A stretch of 64,000 bases of DNA, from contig CALCCD010000049.1 of the NCBI GenBank assembly GCA_937899645.1, positions 1 through 64,000 on the forward strand, given 5' to 3'. Positions 15,456 through 23,158 of this stretch are shown in pieces (positions within the stretch are counted from its first letter, which is position 1; every line of letters starts with the position of its first letter). This DNA is from an uncultured cyanobacterium. GTDB lineage: Bacteria; Cyanobacteriota; Cyanobacteriia; Cyanobacteriales; Geitlerinemataceae. The translations under genes and the position numbers were made by a program. The notes beneath the pieces were generated by a model. The model searched no databases. It was not told the origin of the DNA and worked only from the letters and a program-made list of their open reading frames with translations.

Positions 15456-17036
15456 ATGACCTCGAACATTCCCGCCGACAGCCCCACTCCGTTCCAGCCC
15501 TTCGAGGTGCTACCCGCCGATCGCTACAACCAAACCCTGCTCGATCGCGTTCACCCCGCCGACTGGACGAACCCGACTCCGACCGGCCCCTACGACCTAG
15601 TCGTGATCGGCGCGGGCACGGCGGGGCTGGTTGTCGCGGCGGGCGCGGCAGGTCTCGGCCTGGGGTTGAAGGTGGCGCTAATCGAGCGGCATTTGATGGG
15701 CGGTGACTGCCTGAACGTGGGCTGCGTGCCGTCGAAGTGCTTGATTCGCTCCTCGCGCGTAGCGGCGGACATGCGCGCTACCGAAGCGTTCGGCATCAAC
15801 CCGCCGGAGAAAATTGACGTAGATTTTGCCGCCGTGATGGAGCGCCTGCGGAAGATCCGTGCGGGCATCAGTCACCACGACTCCGCCGATCGCTTCACTG
15901 GCATTGGCGTGGATATGTATATCGGCAGCGGCCGCTTCGAGAAAGACGGCAGCGTCACGGTAGCGGACGATCGCGGCGAAACTTCCTCGCTGCGCTACAA
16001 AAAGGCTGTCATCGCGACCGGAGCCCGAGCCGTCCGCCCAGACGTTCCCGGTCTGGAAGAGGCGGGCTATCTGACCAACGAGACGGTGTTTTCGCTGACC
16101 GAGCGTCCGGCGCGGCTGCTGGTGGTTGGCGGTGGGCCGATCGGCTGCGAACTGGCGCAGGCATTTTCGCGGCTCGGTTCGCAGGTGACGCTGATCCATC
16201 GTGGGGCGCACCTGCTCGATCGCGAAGACCCTGACGCCGCTGCAATCGTCCAGGAGCAGTTCAAAGATGAGGGTATCGAGCTGATTTTGGCCTCGCAGCC
16301 GAAGCGAGTCGAGAAGACGATGCTGGGCAAGACAGTCGTCTTCGAGCGCGATGGTGAAGAAGCCAGCGTTACGGTCGATGAAATCCTCATCGGAGCCGGT
16401 CGCGCGCCCAACGTCGAGCATCTGAACCTCAATGCCGTCGGCGTCAAATACGATCGGCGCGGCGTCAAGGTCAACGACTTTCTGCAAACCACGAACCCGA
16501 AAATCTACGCGGCGGGCGATATCTGCCTCGACTGGAAGTTCACCCATGCGGCGGACGCAGCGGCACGCATCGTCATTCAAAACACGCTGTTCGCGCCGTT
16601 CGGAAAATTCCGCGCCAAGTTTAGCGACGTGACGATCCCTTGGGTGACGTTCACCGATCCGGAGGTGGCGCATGTGGGGCTGTACGAGCGCGATGCCAAA
16701 GCGCGCAAAATCGCCTATGAGACGATCGTGATTGCGATGGAGAACATCGACCGGGCGATCGCCGATGGTGAAACCGATGGATTCCTCAAGGTCATCCACG
16801 CCAAGGGAAGCGACAAAATCCTCGGCGCAACGCTGGTGTCGCGGCACGCGGGCGAGACGATCGGGATGATGACCAGCGCGATCGTCAACGATATCGGCCT
16901 CGGCAGTTTGGCGAGCGTCATTCAGCCCTACCCAGTGCAGGCGGACTGCATCAAAAAAGCCGCCGACGCCTACAAGAAAACGAAGCTGACGGCCTTTACG
17001 AAGCGGCTGCTCGGCCTCCTGAATCGACTGGCGTAG
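15456..17036 (+). CDS. MerA-like FAD-dependent pyridine nucleotide-disulfide oxidoreductase
   Basis: A 526-residue flavoprotein resembling mercuric reductase and dihydrolipoamide dehydrogenase. An extra 45-residue N-terminus precedes the FAD loop LVVIGAGTAGLVVAAG. The redox pair is GGDCLNVGCVPSK (Cys85/Cys90). The NAD(P) loop is LLVVGGGPIGCELA and the second FAD motif NPKIYAAGDICLD. The C-terminal dimer domain ends VIQPYPVQADCIKKAAD, where classic enzymes have a His-x-Pro-Thr-x-x-Glu signature; His and Glu of the catalytic dyad are absent. Thus it is probably neither a true lipoamide dehydrogenase nor a mercuric reductase; such cyanobacterial proteins are often labelled mercuric reductase. 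The ATG at 15456 excludes an antisense-like upstream extension. Confidence 0.88.
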   Translation: MTSNIPADSPTPFQPFEVLPADRYNQTLLDRVHPADWTNPTPTGPYDLVVIGAGTAGLVVAAGAAGLGLGLKVALIERHLMGGDCLNVGCVPSKCLIRSSRVAADMRATEAFGINPPEKIDVDFAAVMERLRKIRAGISHHDSADRFTGIGVDMYIGSGRFEKDGSVTVADDRGETSSLRYKKAVIATGARAVRPDVPGLEEAGYLTNETVFSLTERPARLLVVGGGPIGCELAQAFSRLGSQVTLIHRGAHLLDREDPDAAAIVQEQFKDEGIELILASQPKRVEKTMLGKTVVFERDGEEASVTVDEILIGAGRAPNVEHLNLNAVGVKYDRRGVKVNDFLQTTNPKIYAAGDICLDWKFTHAADAAARIVIQNTLFAPFGKFRAKFSDVTIPWVTFTDPEVAHVGLYERDAKARKIAYETIVIAMENIDRAIADGETDGFLKVIHAKGSDKILGATLVSRHAGETIGMMTSAIVNDIGLGSLASVIQPYPVQADCIKKAADAYKKTKLTAFTKRLLGLLNRLA

Positions 17037-17048
17037 TTGCAATTACAC

Positions 17049-17156
17049 ATCGTTCCAACGCTCTGCGTTGGAATGCATCCCCAGACGCTCTGCGTCCCGT
17101 CAAAGCTCGACGCAGAGCGTCTTTCAGCCCGTTACCACGCAGAGCGTGGGAACGAT
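17049..17156. repeat. Long imperfect palindrome of the CTCTGCGT repeat family
   Basis: Left arm 17049-17096 and right arm 17109-17156 (48 bases each) are imperfect reverse complements; both carry the ACGCTCTGCGT core twice in complementary orientation and end in ATCGTTCC/GGAACGAT. It could fold into one long hairpin between the flavoprotein gene and murJ. The same core recurs at 55940-55977 and 56122-56145. Confidence 0.8.
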
Positions 17157-17217
17157 GGATAAGGTAAGGGCAAGGCAATCGTATAGAGTGTGCTTGTTCT
17201 TTTTCCAGACGCCCCCC

Positions 17218-18846
17218 GTGTCGCAAGACCCCCCCGATAAAGCTCAAAAGACAGGCCGCTCGATCGCCAGCATTGCCAGCATCGTCGCCGCCGCCACGCT
17301 GATCAGCAAAGTCTTCGGCCTGGTGCGCCAACAGGCGATCGCCGCTGCCTTCGGGGTCGGGCCTGCGGTCGATGCCTACAACTACGCCTACGTCATACCC
17401 GGATTTCTGCTGGTGCTGCTGGGCGGGATTAACGGGCCGTTCCACAGCGCGATCGTCAGCGTCGTCGCCAAGCGCGACAAGGAAGACACCGCCCCGCTCA
17501 TCGAAACGATCACGACGCTGATCGGCGGCATTCTGCTGGTGGTGACGATCCTGCTCGTCATCTTCGCCAACCCGCTGGTCGATCTCGTCGCGCCGGGACT
17601 CAACACCACCGACGCCGGACTGGAGATCCACGCGATCGCGGTGCAGCAGCTCCGCATCATGGCTCCGATGGCACTTCTCGCTGGCCTGATCGGCATCGGT
17701 TTCGGCACGCTCAACGCCGCCGACATGTACTGGCTACCGTCGATCAGTCCGCTGTTTTCCAGCGTGGCGCTGATTGGTGGTCTCGGCATCCTGGCGCTGT
17801 CGCTGGGCGGCGCGATCGTCGAGCCGCAGTATGCGATGGCGGGCGGTCTGGTTCTCGCCTGGGGGACGCTGATCGGGGCGCTGTTGCAGTGGTTGGTGCA
17901 GGTGGTGGCGCAGTGGCGATCGGGGCTCGGCACGCTGCGGCTGCGGTTCGAGTTTTGGCGACCGGGCGTCAAGGAAGTCTTGAAGGTGATGGGTCCGGCG
18001 ACGTTTTCGTCGGGGATGATGCAAATCAATGTCTACACCGACCTTTGGTTTGCGTCGTTTATTCCGGGGACGGCATCGGCGCTCGGTTACGCCGGATTGC
18101 TGGTGCAGACGCCGCTGGGTATTCTGTCCAACGCGATTCTCGTGCCGCTGATGCCGATTTTTTCGCGGCTGTCCGACCCGGAGAATTGGGACGAGCTGAA
18201 GCGGCGGATTCGGCAGGGGTTGGTGTTGACGGCGCTGACGATGTTGCCGTTGGGGGCGTTGATGGTGGTGTTGGCGATGCCGATCGTGCGGGCGGTGTAC
18301 GAGCGGTTTGCGTTCGATCGCGAGGCGACGGAGTTTGTGGCGGCGATCCTAGTGGCATATGGAGCGGGGATGTTTTTCTATCTCGGTCGGGATGTGTTGG
18401 TGCGGGTGTTTTACGCGCTGGGGGATGGCGATACGCCGTTTAAGATCAGCGTCGCGAACATTTTCCTCAATGCGCTGCTGGACTATCTGTTGATTAATGC
18501 GTTTGGTGCGCCCGGTTTGGTGTTGGCGACGGTGGGGGTGAATATTGTTTCGATGGTGGTGCTGATCGTGTTGCTCGATCGCAAGATCGACGGGCTGCCG
18601 TGGGGTGAGTGGTTCGTGCCGTTTGGCGGGCTGACGGTGGCGAGTGCGATCGCGGCGGCGGCGAGTTGGGGGACGTTGGTGGGGTTGGAGCGCGGGTTGG
18701 CGATGGATGGATTTTTTGGGGCGATGTTGGAGCTGGGTTTGGCGGGGACGTTGGGGTTGGGGGTGTTTGGCGCGATCGCGATGCAGCTAGGGTTGCCGGA
18801 AGTGGACTTGTTTGTCAGTCGGATTCGGGCGAAGTTGGGGCGTTAG
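17218..18846 (+). CDS. murJ: Lipid II flippase MurJ (MviN family)
   Basis: A 542-residue polytopic membrane protein that moves lipid II across the inner membrane for peptidoglycan synthesis. The MATE/MVF-fold N-terminus IVAAATLISKVFGLVRQ and the GINGPFHSAIVSV motif are characteristic, and about 13-14 hydrophobic segments are visible. The GTG at 17218 gives an N-terminus like other cyanobacterial MurJ proteins; an ATG at 17155 is possible but lies within the repeat. The second half shifts to Leu TTG and G-ending codons. The stop codon is one base from the convergent Uma2 stop. The last 15 codons are duplicated at 19478-19522. Confidence 0.93.
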   Translation: MSQDPPDKAQKTGRSIASIASIVAAATLISKVFGLVRQQAIAAAFGVGPAVDAYNYAYVIPGFLLVLLGGINGPFHSAIVSVVAKRDKEDTAPLIETITTLIGGILLVVTILLVIFANPLVDLVAPGLNTTDAGLEIHAIAVQQLRIMAPMALLAGLIGIGFGTLNAADMYWLPSISPLFSSVALIGGLGILALSLGGAIVEPQYAMAGGLVLAWGTLIGALLQWLVQVVAQWRSGLGTLRLRFEFWRPGVKEVLKVMGPATFSSGMMQINVYTDLWFASFIPGTASALGYAGLLVQTPLGILSNAILVPLMPIFSRLSDPENWDELKRRIRQGLVLTALTMLPLGALMVVLAMPIVRAVYERFAFDREATEFVAAILVAYGAGMFFYLGRDVLVRVFYALGDGDTPFKISVANIFLNALLDYLLINAFGAPGLVLATVGVNIVSMVVLIVLLDRKIDGLPWGEWFVPFGGLTVASAIAAAASWGTLVGLERGLAMDGFFGAMLELGLAGTLGLGVFGAIAMQLGLPEVDLFVSRIRAKLGR

Positions 18847-18847
18847 C

Positions 18848-19399
18848 TCAGTCGAGATTGCGGTAGAGGCGTTCGAGATCGAATTCGAGATCGAGGCTGG
18901 TGAGGGTGACGCGATCGCCTACGGCATAAATTTCGGTCTCCCAGGTGTTGTCGGTAGTGCGACGACGGCATTCGACCTGTTGGGTTTCTTGAGAAATCAA
19001 GATGTATTCTTCAAGGCTGTCGATTTTTTGATAGTCGAGAAATTTTTTGTCCCGATCGAAATCTTGGGTGCTTTGGGAGAGTACTTCGACGACGAGTTTT
19101 GGGTGACGTTTGATGTAGCGGTCTTCGCGATCGCGTGGGTCGCAGGTGACGAAGGCGTCGGGATAGTAGAAGAATTCGTCGGCGTGGCTGACTTTCATGT
19201 CGCCGTTGTAGAGGCGGCAGGGCGTGTCGTCGAGTTGAGGGTTGACGAGGCTGAGGAAGTTGACGGAGATGCGGGAGTGGTTGCTGGTCCCGCCTGCCAT
19301 GGCATAGACGAGACCTTGGCGATATTCGTGGCGGACGGGGTTGTCGCGATCGAGGAGAAGATATTCTTCAGGGCTGAAGCGGTTGGGGACTGCAATCAT
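18848..19399 (-). CDS. Uma2 family putative endonuclease (DUF820)
   Basis: A complete 183-residue Uma2/DUF820 protein, a family of PD-(D/E)XK-fold putative nucleases abundant in cyanobacteria. Visible motifs are SPEEYLLLDRD at the start, HEYRQGLVYAMAGGTSNHSRI, then the active-site Asp in YYPDAFVTCD and Glu in PKLVVEVLSQST, ending with SLEEYILISQ. Its physiological role is unknown. The stop lies one base from that of murJ, and a truncated second copy lies at 20123-20351. It is probably a transferred accessory gene. Confidence 0.88.
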   Translation of the reverse strand: MIAVPNRFSPEEYLLLDRDNPVRHEYRQGLVYAMAGGTSNHSRISVNFLSLVNPQLDDTPCRLYNGDMKVSHADEFFYYPDAFVTCDPRDREDRYIKRHPKLVVEVLSQSTQDFDRDKKFLDYQKIDSLEEYILISQETQQVECRRRTTDNTWETEIYAVGDRVTLTSLDLEFDLERLYRNLD

Positions 19400-19477
19400 G
19401 GCTTTTTCTGCTGTCGCTTTTACTGTTGGATCTCCTTCTTCAATGTTTTTATTTTGCCCTGAATCAAAATTGTCTGT

Positions 19478-19522
19478 GGATTTATTTATCAGTCGGATTC
19501 GGGCGAAGTTGGGGCGCTAGGC
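19478..19522. repeat. Duplicate of the murJ 3' end (15 codons)
   Basis: The segment repeats murJ 18802-18846, including its stop codon, with four visible base changes; it would read VDLFISRIRAKLGR-stop, differing from MurJ only by one Val to Ile. It sits 79 bases upstream of the Uma2 start codon. Its opposite strand provides the last codons (PTSPESD) of the nuclease gene that ends at 19489. Confidence 0.88.
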
Positions 19523-20121
19523 GGCGCGAGGATGCCGACCAAAATCGAGACCAGTTCTTCGAGATCGTCGGGAACGCGAAAGCCGCCGATGTCTTGGACG
19601 ATCGAATGCCGATCGCGATCGAGACAGCCAAACACCCAAAAGCTCCCTATCGTCACGGCTCCATAGATAACGGGCGGCGCGCCTTCTAGCATCGACAGCG
19701 CGATCGTCTCCACCGCAAGTTGCGTAAACCCGCGCGTCAGGTCGTCCCGTTTCGCCTCTACGACGACGACTTGGCTTTGCGATCGCAACAGATAATCCAG
19801 CGAGCCCTGAAGCCAGTTGTTCACTTTAACTGGATATTCAAACCGCAGCGTTTGCTGGCACAGCCGCGCGACCAGCAGCAAGACGGGCGCGACGAGGACT
19901 TCGCGTTTAGCGGCTTCGCTGGAGAGTTGGGCATAGGGCAGGTTGGCTTCGATTTGCGATCGCAGTGTGGCGGCTTCGGTCGTTCCCGTACTGTTGCGAG
20001 GCAGGGTCAAACGCTGCTGGGCGTAGCTGTAGCCAAATTCGGCGAGCACTTCATCTACGTCGTAGGGAAGCTGGAAAAACGAGCTAAAGGTGTAGTTGGT
20101 GTCGCGATCGAGCAGCGCCAT
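19489..20121 (-). CDS. Putative PD-(D/E)XK-fold nuclease, HsdR N-terminus-like (210 aa)
   Basis: The protein starts MALLDRDTNYTFSSFFQLP. A candidate nuclease core is SLDYLLRSQ with Asp, followed by VVVVEAKRDDL with the E-x-K pair and GFTQLAVETIALS, matching the layout of HSDR_N-type domains. Overall function is unknown; it could be a stand-alone restriction-like or housekeeping nuclease. The ATG at 20121 is chosen; the frame upstream is antisense to the Uma2 relic. Its C-terminal APTSPESD is encoded by the reverse strand of the copied murJ tail, so its end has been altered. It is one base from the end of the truncated Uma2 copy (TGA-A-ATG), hinting at former co-transcription. Confidence 0.75.
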   Translation of the reverse strand: MALLDRDTNYTFSSFFQLPYDVDEVLAEFGYSYAQQRLTLPRNSTGTTEAATLRSQIEANLPYAQLSSEAAKREVLVAPVLLLVARLCQQTLRFEYPVKVNNWLQGSLDYLLRSQSQVVVVEAKRDDLTRGFTQLAVETIALSMLEGAPPVIYGAVTIGSFWVFGCLDRDRHSIVQDIGGFRVPDDLEELVSILVGILAPPSAPTSPESD

Positions 20122-20122
20122 T

Positions 20123-20351
20123 TCAGTCGAGGTTGCGGTAGAGGCGAGCGATATTGAATTCGAGATCGAGGCTGGCGAGGGTGATGCGATCGCCTGCGGT
20201 GTAGATTTCAGTTTCCCGAGTGTTGCCAGTGGTGCGGCGACGGCATTCAACCGGTTGGGCCTCTTGTGAAGTCAGAGCGTACTCTTCGAGACTATCGAAG
20301 AATCGATAGTCGAGGATCGTCGGGGCTAAAACGCTTCGGGACTGCAATCAT
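20123..20351 (-). pseudogene. Uma2 family pseudogene with internal deletion
   Basis: The first codons (MIAVPKRFSP) match the intact Uma2 start (MIAVPNRFSP) and the last 60 or so codons (DSLEEYALTSQ to the terminal LYRNLD) match its C-terminus. About 100 central codons, including the catalytic Asp and Glu, are missing and the junction is out of frame. The 3' part remains open as a 74-codon frame. It is a decayed paralogue of the gene at 18848-19399. Confidence 0.85.
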
Positions 20352-20538
20352 AGCTTGGCGAACTAACCGTGGGGGGTATGCGACGGCGAGTCGGGAGTGC
20401 TCGTGAGCTTGGAGCACAGTCTGATGATAGATGGAGTCTTCGGACGATCGCGACGCGGGCGGCTGGAGGTGTCGGCTCGTTCGCCCGTCGGGTGCGGGCG
20501 AAGATGTTGAGCGACGTGGCGATGAGGCTACAGCGCCT

Positions 20539-20700
20539 TTACGAATATGGTGTCGCCCTCGATATTGCGAGCGGGTGTTCGGCAGCGAGATCGACGAAGA
20601 GATCGATATCGCCCCAGCGCAATCTCAGCGGGTTATCGATAATCGGCCAATCATCTTTCTTGTGGAAGCGATCGCGGGCTCTCGGATCTTCATGTGAACC
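20539..20700 (-). pseudogene. Unidentified gene fragment
   Basis: A stop-to-stop stretch of 53 codons without a start reads EDPRARDRFHKKDDWPIID followed by NPLRLRWGDIDLFVDLAAE. The density of charged and aromatic residues and the lack of low-complexity sequence suggest a genuine protein fragment in which flanking parts have been lost. I do not recognise the family. Confidence 0.35.
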
Positions 20701-20858
20701 TCACTGCAATCCTAATCGCCGGGAAGCAACCTCGATCGCACCCAGATCGCCCAGATTGCGATCGCGAAACTTAACGCTCTGAATCTACCAACCTAATTCC
20801 GCAGGTGTCGCTCGTTCGTTAAACTAATAAACCGAGAAGCATCCTTTTGACGCGAATT

Positions 20859-20912
20859 AACTCTGCCCTCGGATCTAGCGCTTCGCGCGCGTATGGCGGC
20901 AGAGTTTTGTTT
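20859..20912 (+). terminator. Possible terminator hairpin before moeB
   Basis: AACTCTGCC (20859-20867) pairs with GGCAGAGTT (20898-20906), followed by TTGTTTG. The 30-base loop contains a smaller CGC-rich hairpin. It may end transcription of a lost upstream gene. Confidence 0.35.
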
Positions 20913-21022
20913 GTTTATCCCGACATGGCGCTTGCGAACCGGAGGCAAGCTGGCATGAAACGAACGTCCACGTCTGGCTTGCCACACACAACGTTCCGAA
21001 ACTCGTTCCGAAACGAACTGTC

Positions 21023-22195
21023 ATGCTCAACCCAAATCTGGACGAGATCCAGTTAACCCAAGAAGATTACGAGCGCTACTCGCGCCACCTGATTCTGCCC
21101 GAGGTTGGCGTCGAAGGCCAAAAACGCCTCAAGGCCGCTAAGGTGCTGTGCGTCGGCACGGGCGGACTCGGCTCGCCGCTGCTTCTGTACTTAGCCGCAG
21201 CGGGTGTCGGCACGATCGGGATCGTCGATTTCGACGTGGTGGACTACTCCAACCTCCAGCGCCAAGTCATCCACGGCACGTCCTGGGTCGGCAAGCCGAA
21301 AATCGAGTCGGCGAAAGACCGCATCCACGAAATCAACCCCCACTGCAACGTCGAGCTGCACGAGGTGGCGCTCAGCTCCGAGAATGCGCTGGAAATCGTC
21401 GAGCCTTACGATCTGGTGGTGGACGGAACCGACAACTTCCCGACGCGCTACCTGGTTAACGACGCCTGCGTCCTGCTCGACAAACCCAACGTCTACGGCT
21501 CGATCTTCCGCTTTGAAGGCCAAGCGACGGTCTTTAACTACGAAGGCGGCCCCAACTACCGCGACCTGTATCCCGAGCCGCCGCCGCCGGGAATGGTTCC
21601 CTCCTGCGCCGAGGGTGGCGTTCTGGGCATCCTGCCGGGAATTATCGGCGTCATCCAAGCGACCGAGACGATCAAAATCATCCTCGGCAAAGGTACGACG
21701 CTCAGCGGTCGCCTGATGCTGTACAACTCGCTGGATATGACGTTCCGCGAGCTGAAGCTGCGCCCGAACCCAGTTCGCCCGGTCATCGAAAAGCTGATCG
21801 ACTATCAAGAGTTCTGCGGCATCCCGCAAGCGAAGGCCGCCGAGGAAGAAAGCATGAGCGAAATCCCTGAAGCGAGCGTCTCGGAGCTGAAGGCGGCGCT
21901 AGATAGCGACGCTGAAAATATTCTGCTACTGGACGTGCGTAACCCCCACGAGTACGAGATTGGCTACATTGACGGCTCGCTGCTCGTGCCGCTGGGTGAT
22001 ATCGAGGCGGGTAGCGGCATCGCTAAGGTGAAGGACGCGCTGGGCGACAAGAAGCTCTTCGTTCACTGCAAACTGGGTGGGCGATCGGCGAAAGCCGTGG
22101 CGCTGCTGCGCGAAGCGGGCGTTGAGGGCATCAACGTCAAGGGCGGCATTAACGCCTGGAGCCAGGAAATCGATTCGTCGATTCCGCAGTACTAG
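21023..22195 (+). CDS. moeB: Adenylyltransferase/sulfurtransferase MoeB with C-terminal rhodanese domain
   Basis: A 390-residue ThiF/MoeB-type E1-like enzyme that adenylates the C-terminal Gly of sulfur carriers such as MoaD or ThiS, fused to a rhodanese domain that can donate sulfur. The ATP site GTGGLGSPLLLYLAAAG is at 45-61, the DxxxxSNLQRQ segment follows, and the candidate catalytic cysteine is in PSCAEGGVLG. The tetracysteine zinc site of E. coli MoeB is not visible (NYRDLYPEPPPPG instead of C-x2-C). The rhodanese part (about 285-390) has its active Cys349 in HCKLGGRS. A terminator follows. Confidence 0.93.
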   Translation: MLNPNLDEIQLTQEDYERYSRHLILPEVGVEGQKRLKAAKVLCVGTGGLGSPLLLYLAAAGVGTIGIVDFDVVDYSNLQRQVIHGTSWVGKPKIESAKDRIHEINPHCNVELHEVALSSENALEIVEPYDLVVDGTDNFPTRYLVNDACVLLDKPNVYGSIFRFEGQATVFNYEGGPNYRDLYPEPPPPGMVPSCAEGGVLGILPGIIGVIQATETIKIILGKGTTLSGRLMLYNSLDMTFRELKLRPNPVRPVIEKLIDYQEFCGIPQAKAAEEESMSEIPEASVSELKAALDSDAENILLLDVRNPHEYEIGYIDGSLLVPLGDIEAGSGIAKVKDALGDKKLFVHCKLGGRSAKAVALLREAGVEGINVKGGINAWSQEIDSSIPQY

Positions 22196-22234
22196 AAGAC
22201 CGGACTAGGCGACCCGCCAAGCGAGCTACGATGA

Positions 22235-22265
22235 AGCCGATCTGACATTTCAGGTCGGCTTTTTT
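22235..22265 (+). terminator. Rho-independent terminator after moeB
   Basis: AGCCGATCTGA (22235-22245) and TCAGGTCGGCT (22250-22260) form an 11-bp stem with one mismatch (G-T type) and a 4-base loop, followed by TTTTT. It separates moeB from the exported rhodanese gene, whose start lies 15 bases beyond. Confidence 0.85.
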
Positions 22266-22279
22266 GCGATCGGAGTGAC

Positions 22280-22747
22280 ATGAAAAAACGCACTGTTCGG
22301 CAACGGTTTTGGGCGATCGCGGTCGCCCTCTCGCTGCTGGCGACGACGATCGCCGTCGCGGCGTTCGGTATGCCCAATGCGATCGTGACTCTGACTTCGG
22401 AAGTTTCCTCGGTGGCCGCGATCCCTGAAATTGCGGCCACCGATCTCAAAGCGGCGCTCGATTGCGATCCGGACGGCATTTTGCTGCTGGACGTGCGGAA
22501 TCCCGATGAATTCGCGATCGGGCATATCGAGGGGGCGCAGCTCATTCCAGTGAGCGAACTGCGGGAAAAGCTCGACGCCGTGCGGGACGAACTGGGCGAT
22601 CGGCGTCTGGTGGTTTACTGCAAGCTGGGCGTACGCGGCGCGAGAGCGGTGCAAATCTTCGATGATGCGGGCATCGCGGCGACTAATCTCCAAGGCGGGA
22701 TCGACACTTGGAGCCGCGAGGTCGATCCGTCGATTCCGCGTTACTGA
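22280..22747 (+). CDS. Exported rhodanese-like sulfurtransferase
   Basis: A 155-residue protein with an N-terminal signal peptide (MKKRTVRQRFWAIAVALSLL...VAAFG) and one rhodanese domain. The active Cys114 is in YCKLGVRGARAV. The domain closely resembles the MoeB C-terminus just upstream (shared LKAALD, ILLLDVRNP, GGI-x-x-W and a PSIPRY/SSIPQY ending), so it is probably a duplicated MoeB rhodanese domain given a signal peptide. It would act in the periplasm or thylakoid lumen, in an unknown role. The moeB terminator lies immediately upstream, so it probably needs its own promoter or readthrough. Confidence 0.9.
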   Translation: MKKRTVRQRFWAIAVALSLLATTIAVAAFGMPNAIVTLTSEVSSVAAIPEIAATDLKAALDCDPDGILLLDVRNPDEFAIGHIEGAQLIPVSELREKLDAVRDELGDRRLVVYCKLGVRGARAVQIFDDAGIAATNLQGGIDTWSREVDPSIPRY

Positions 22748-22779
22748 AAGCTTCGCTCGACGACCGTAAAACAGCAGCT

Positions 22780-23115
22780 ATGAAACATACCGATCTGAAT
22801 CAAATCGCCGAGACGGGCGTTTCGCACAATCCGAGCATCCGAAAGCGCGTCATGCTCCGCAACGACGACCTGACGAATCTGACGAATTTCGCGCAGGCTC
22901 GCTTTGCGCCGGGGGATGTGGCGGCGGCGCATTCGCACGCGGACATGAGCGAGGTGTTTTTTGTGGAGGTGGGGACGGGGAATATTTGTGTGGATGGCGA
23001 AGATATCGCACTGGCCCCGGGTGTTTGCGTGGCGATCGGGCCCTCTGAAGTCCATGAGGTCAGCAATACGGGCAGTGAAGTGTTGGTGCTGACCTATTTC
23101 GGGATTCGGGCGTAG
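22780..23115 (+). CDS. Small single-domain cupin protein
   Basis: A 111-residue cupin_2 barrel. Motif 1 is GDVAAAHSHADMSEVFFVEVG (split as two His and a downstream Glu), and motif 2 is GVCVAIGPSEVHEVSNTG with the third His. These residues can bind one metal ion. There is no signal peptide. The ATG at 22780 follows the rhodanese stop by 32 bases, so the two may be co-transcribed. The substrate is unknown; small cupins include isomerases, dioxygenases and ligand sensors. Confidence 0.85.
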   Translation: MKHTDLNQIAETGVSHNPSIRKRVMLRNDDLTNLTNFAQARFAPGDVAAAHSHADMSEVFFVEVGTGNICVDGEDIALAPGVCVAIGPSEVHEVSNTGSEVLVLTYFGIRA

Positions 23116-23158
23116 TCTACACTGGGTCAGCGCTTGTGGAGCCTGTGTGCAACTTCCA

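Larger units (their letters stand above)
20352..21022. other. 670-base gap with one gene relic and leader sequence of moeB
   Basis: No intact gene is visible. It contains a possible protein fragment on the minus strand (20539-20700), an inverted repeat (20859-20910) and about 100 bases of less G+C-rich sequence before moeB that includes a weak GGCAAGC/GCTTGCC pairing near 20950-20995. Plus-strand frames at 20369-20782 and 20431-20697 have no family features. Confidence 0.5.

Noticed and set aside
15678-17042. 454-codon minus-strand open frame
   Set aside because: It is fully antisense to the MerA-like flavoprotein gene, whose domains and codon use are clear; the antisense translation has no family features.
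20945-21000. Molybdenum cofactor riboswitch upstream of moeB
   Set aside because: Only a short GGCAAGC/GCTTGCC pairing is visible; the conserved Moco motif elements could not be recognised.
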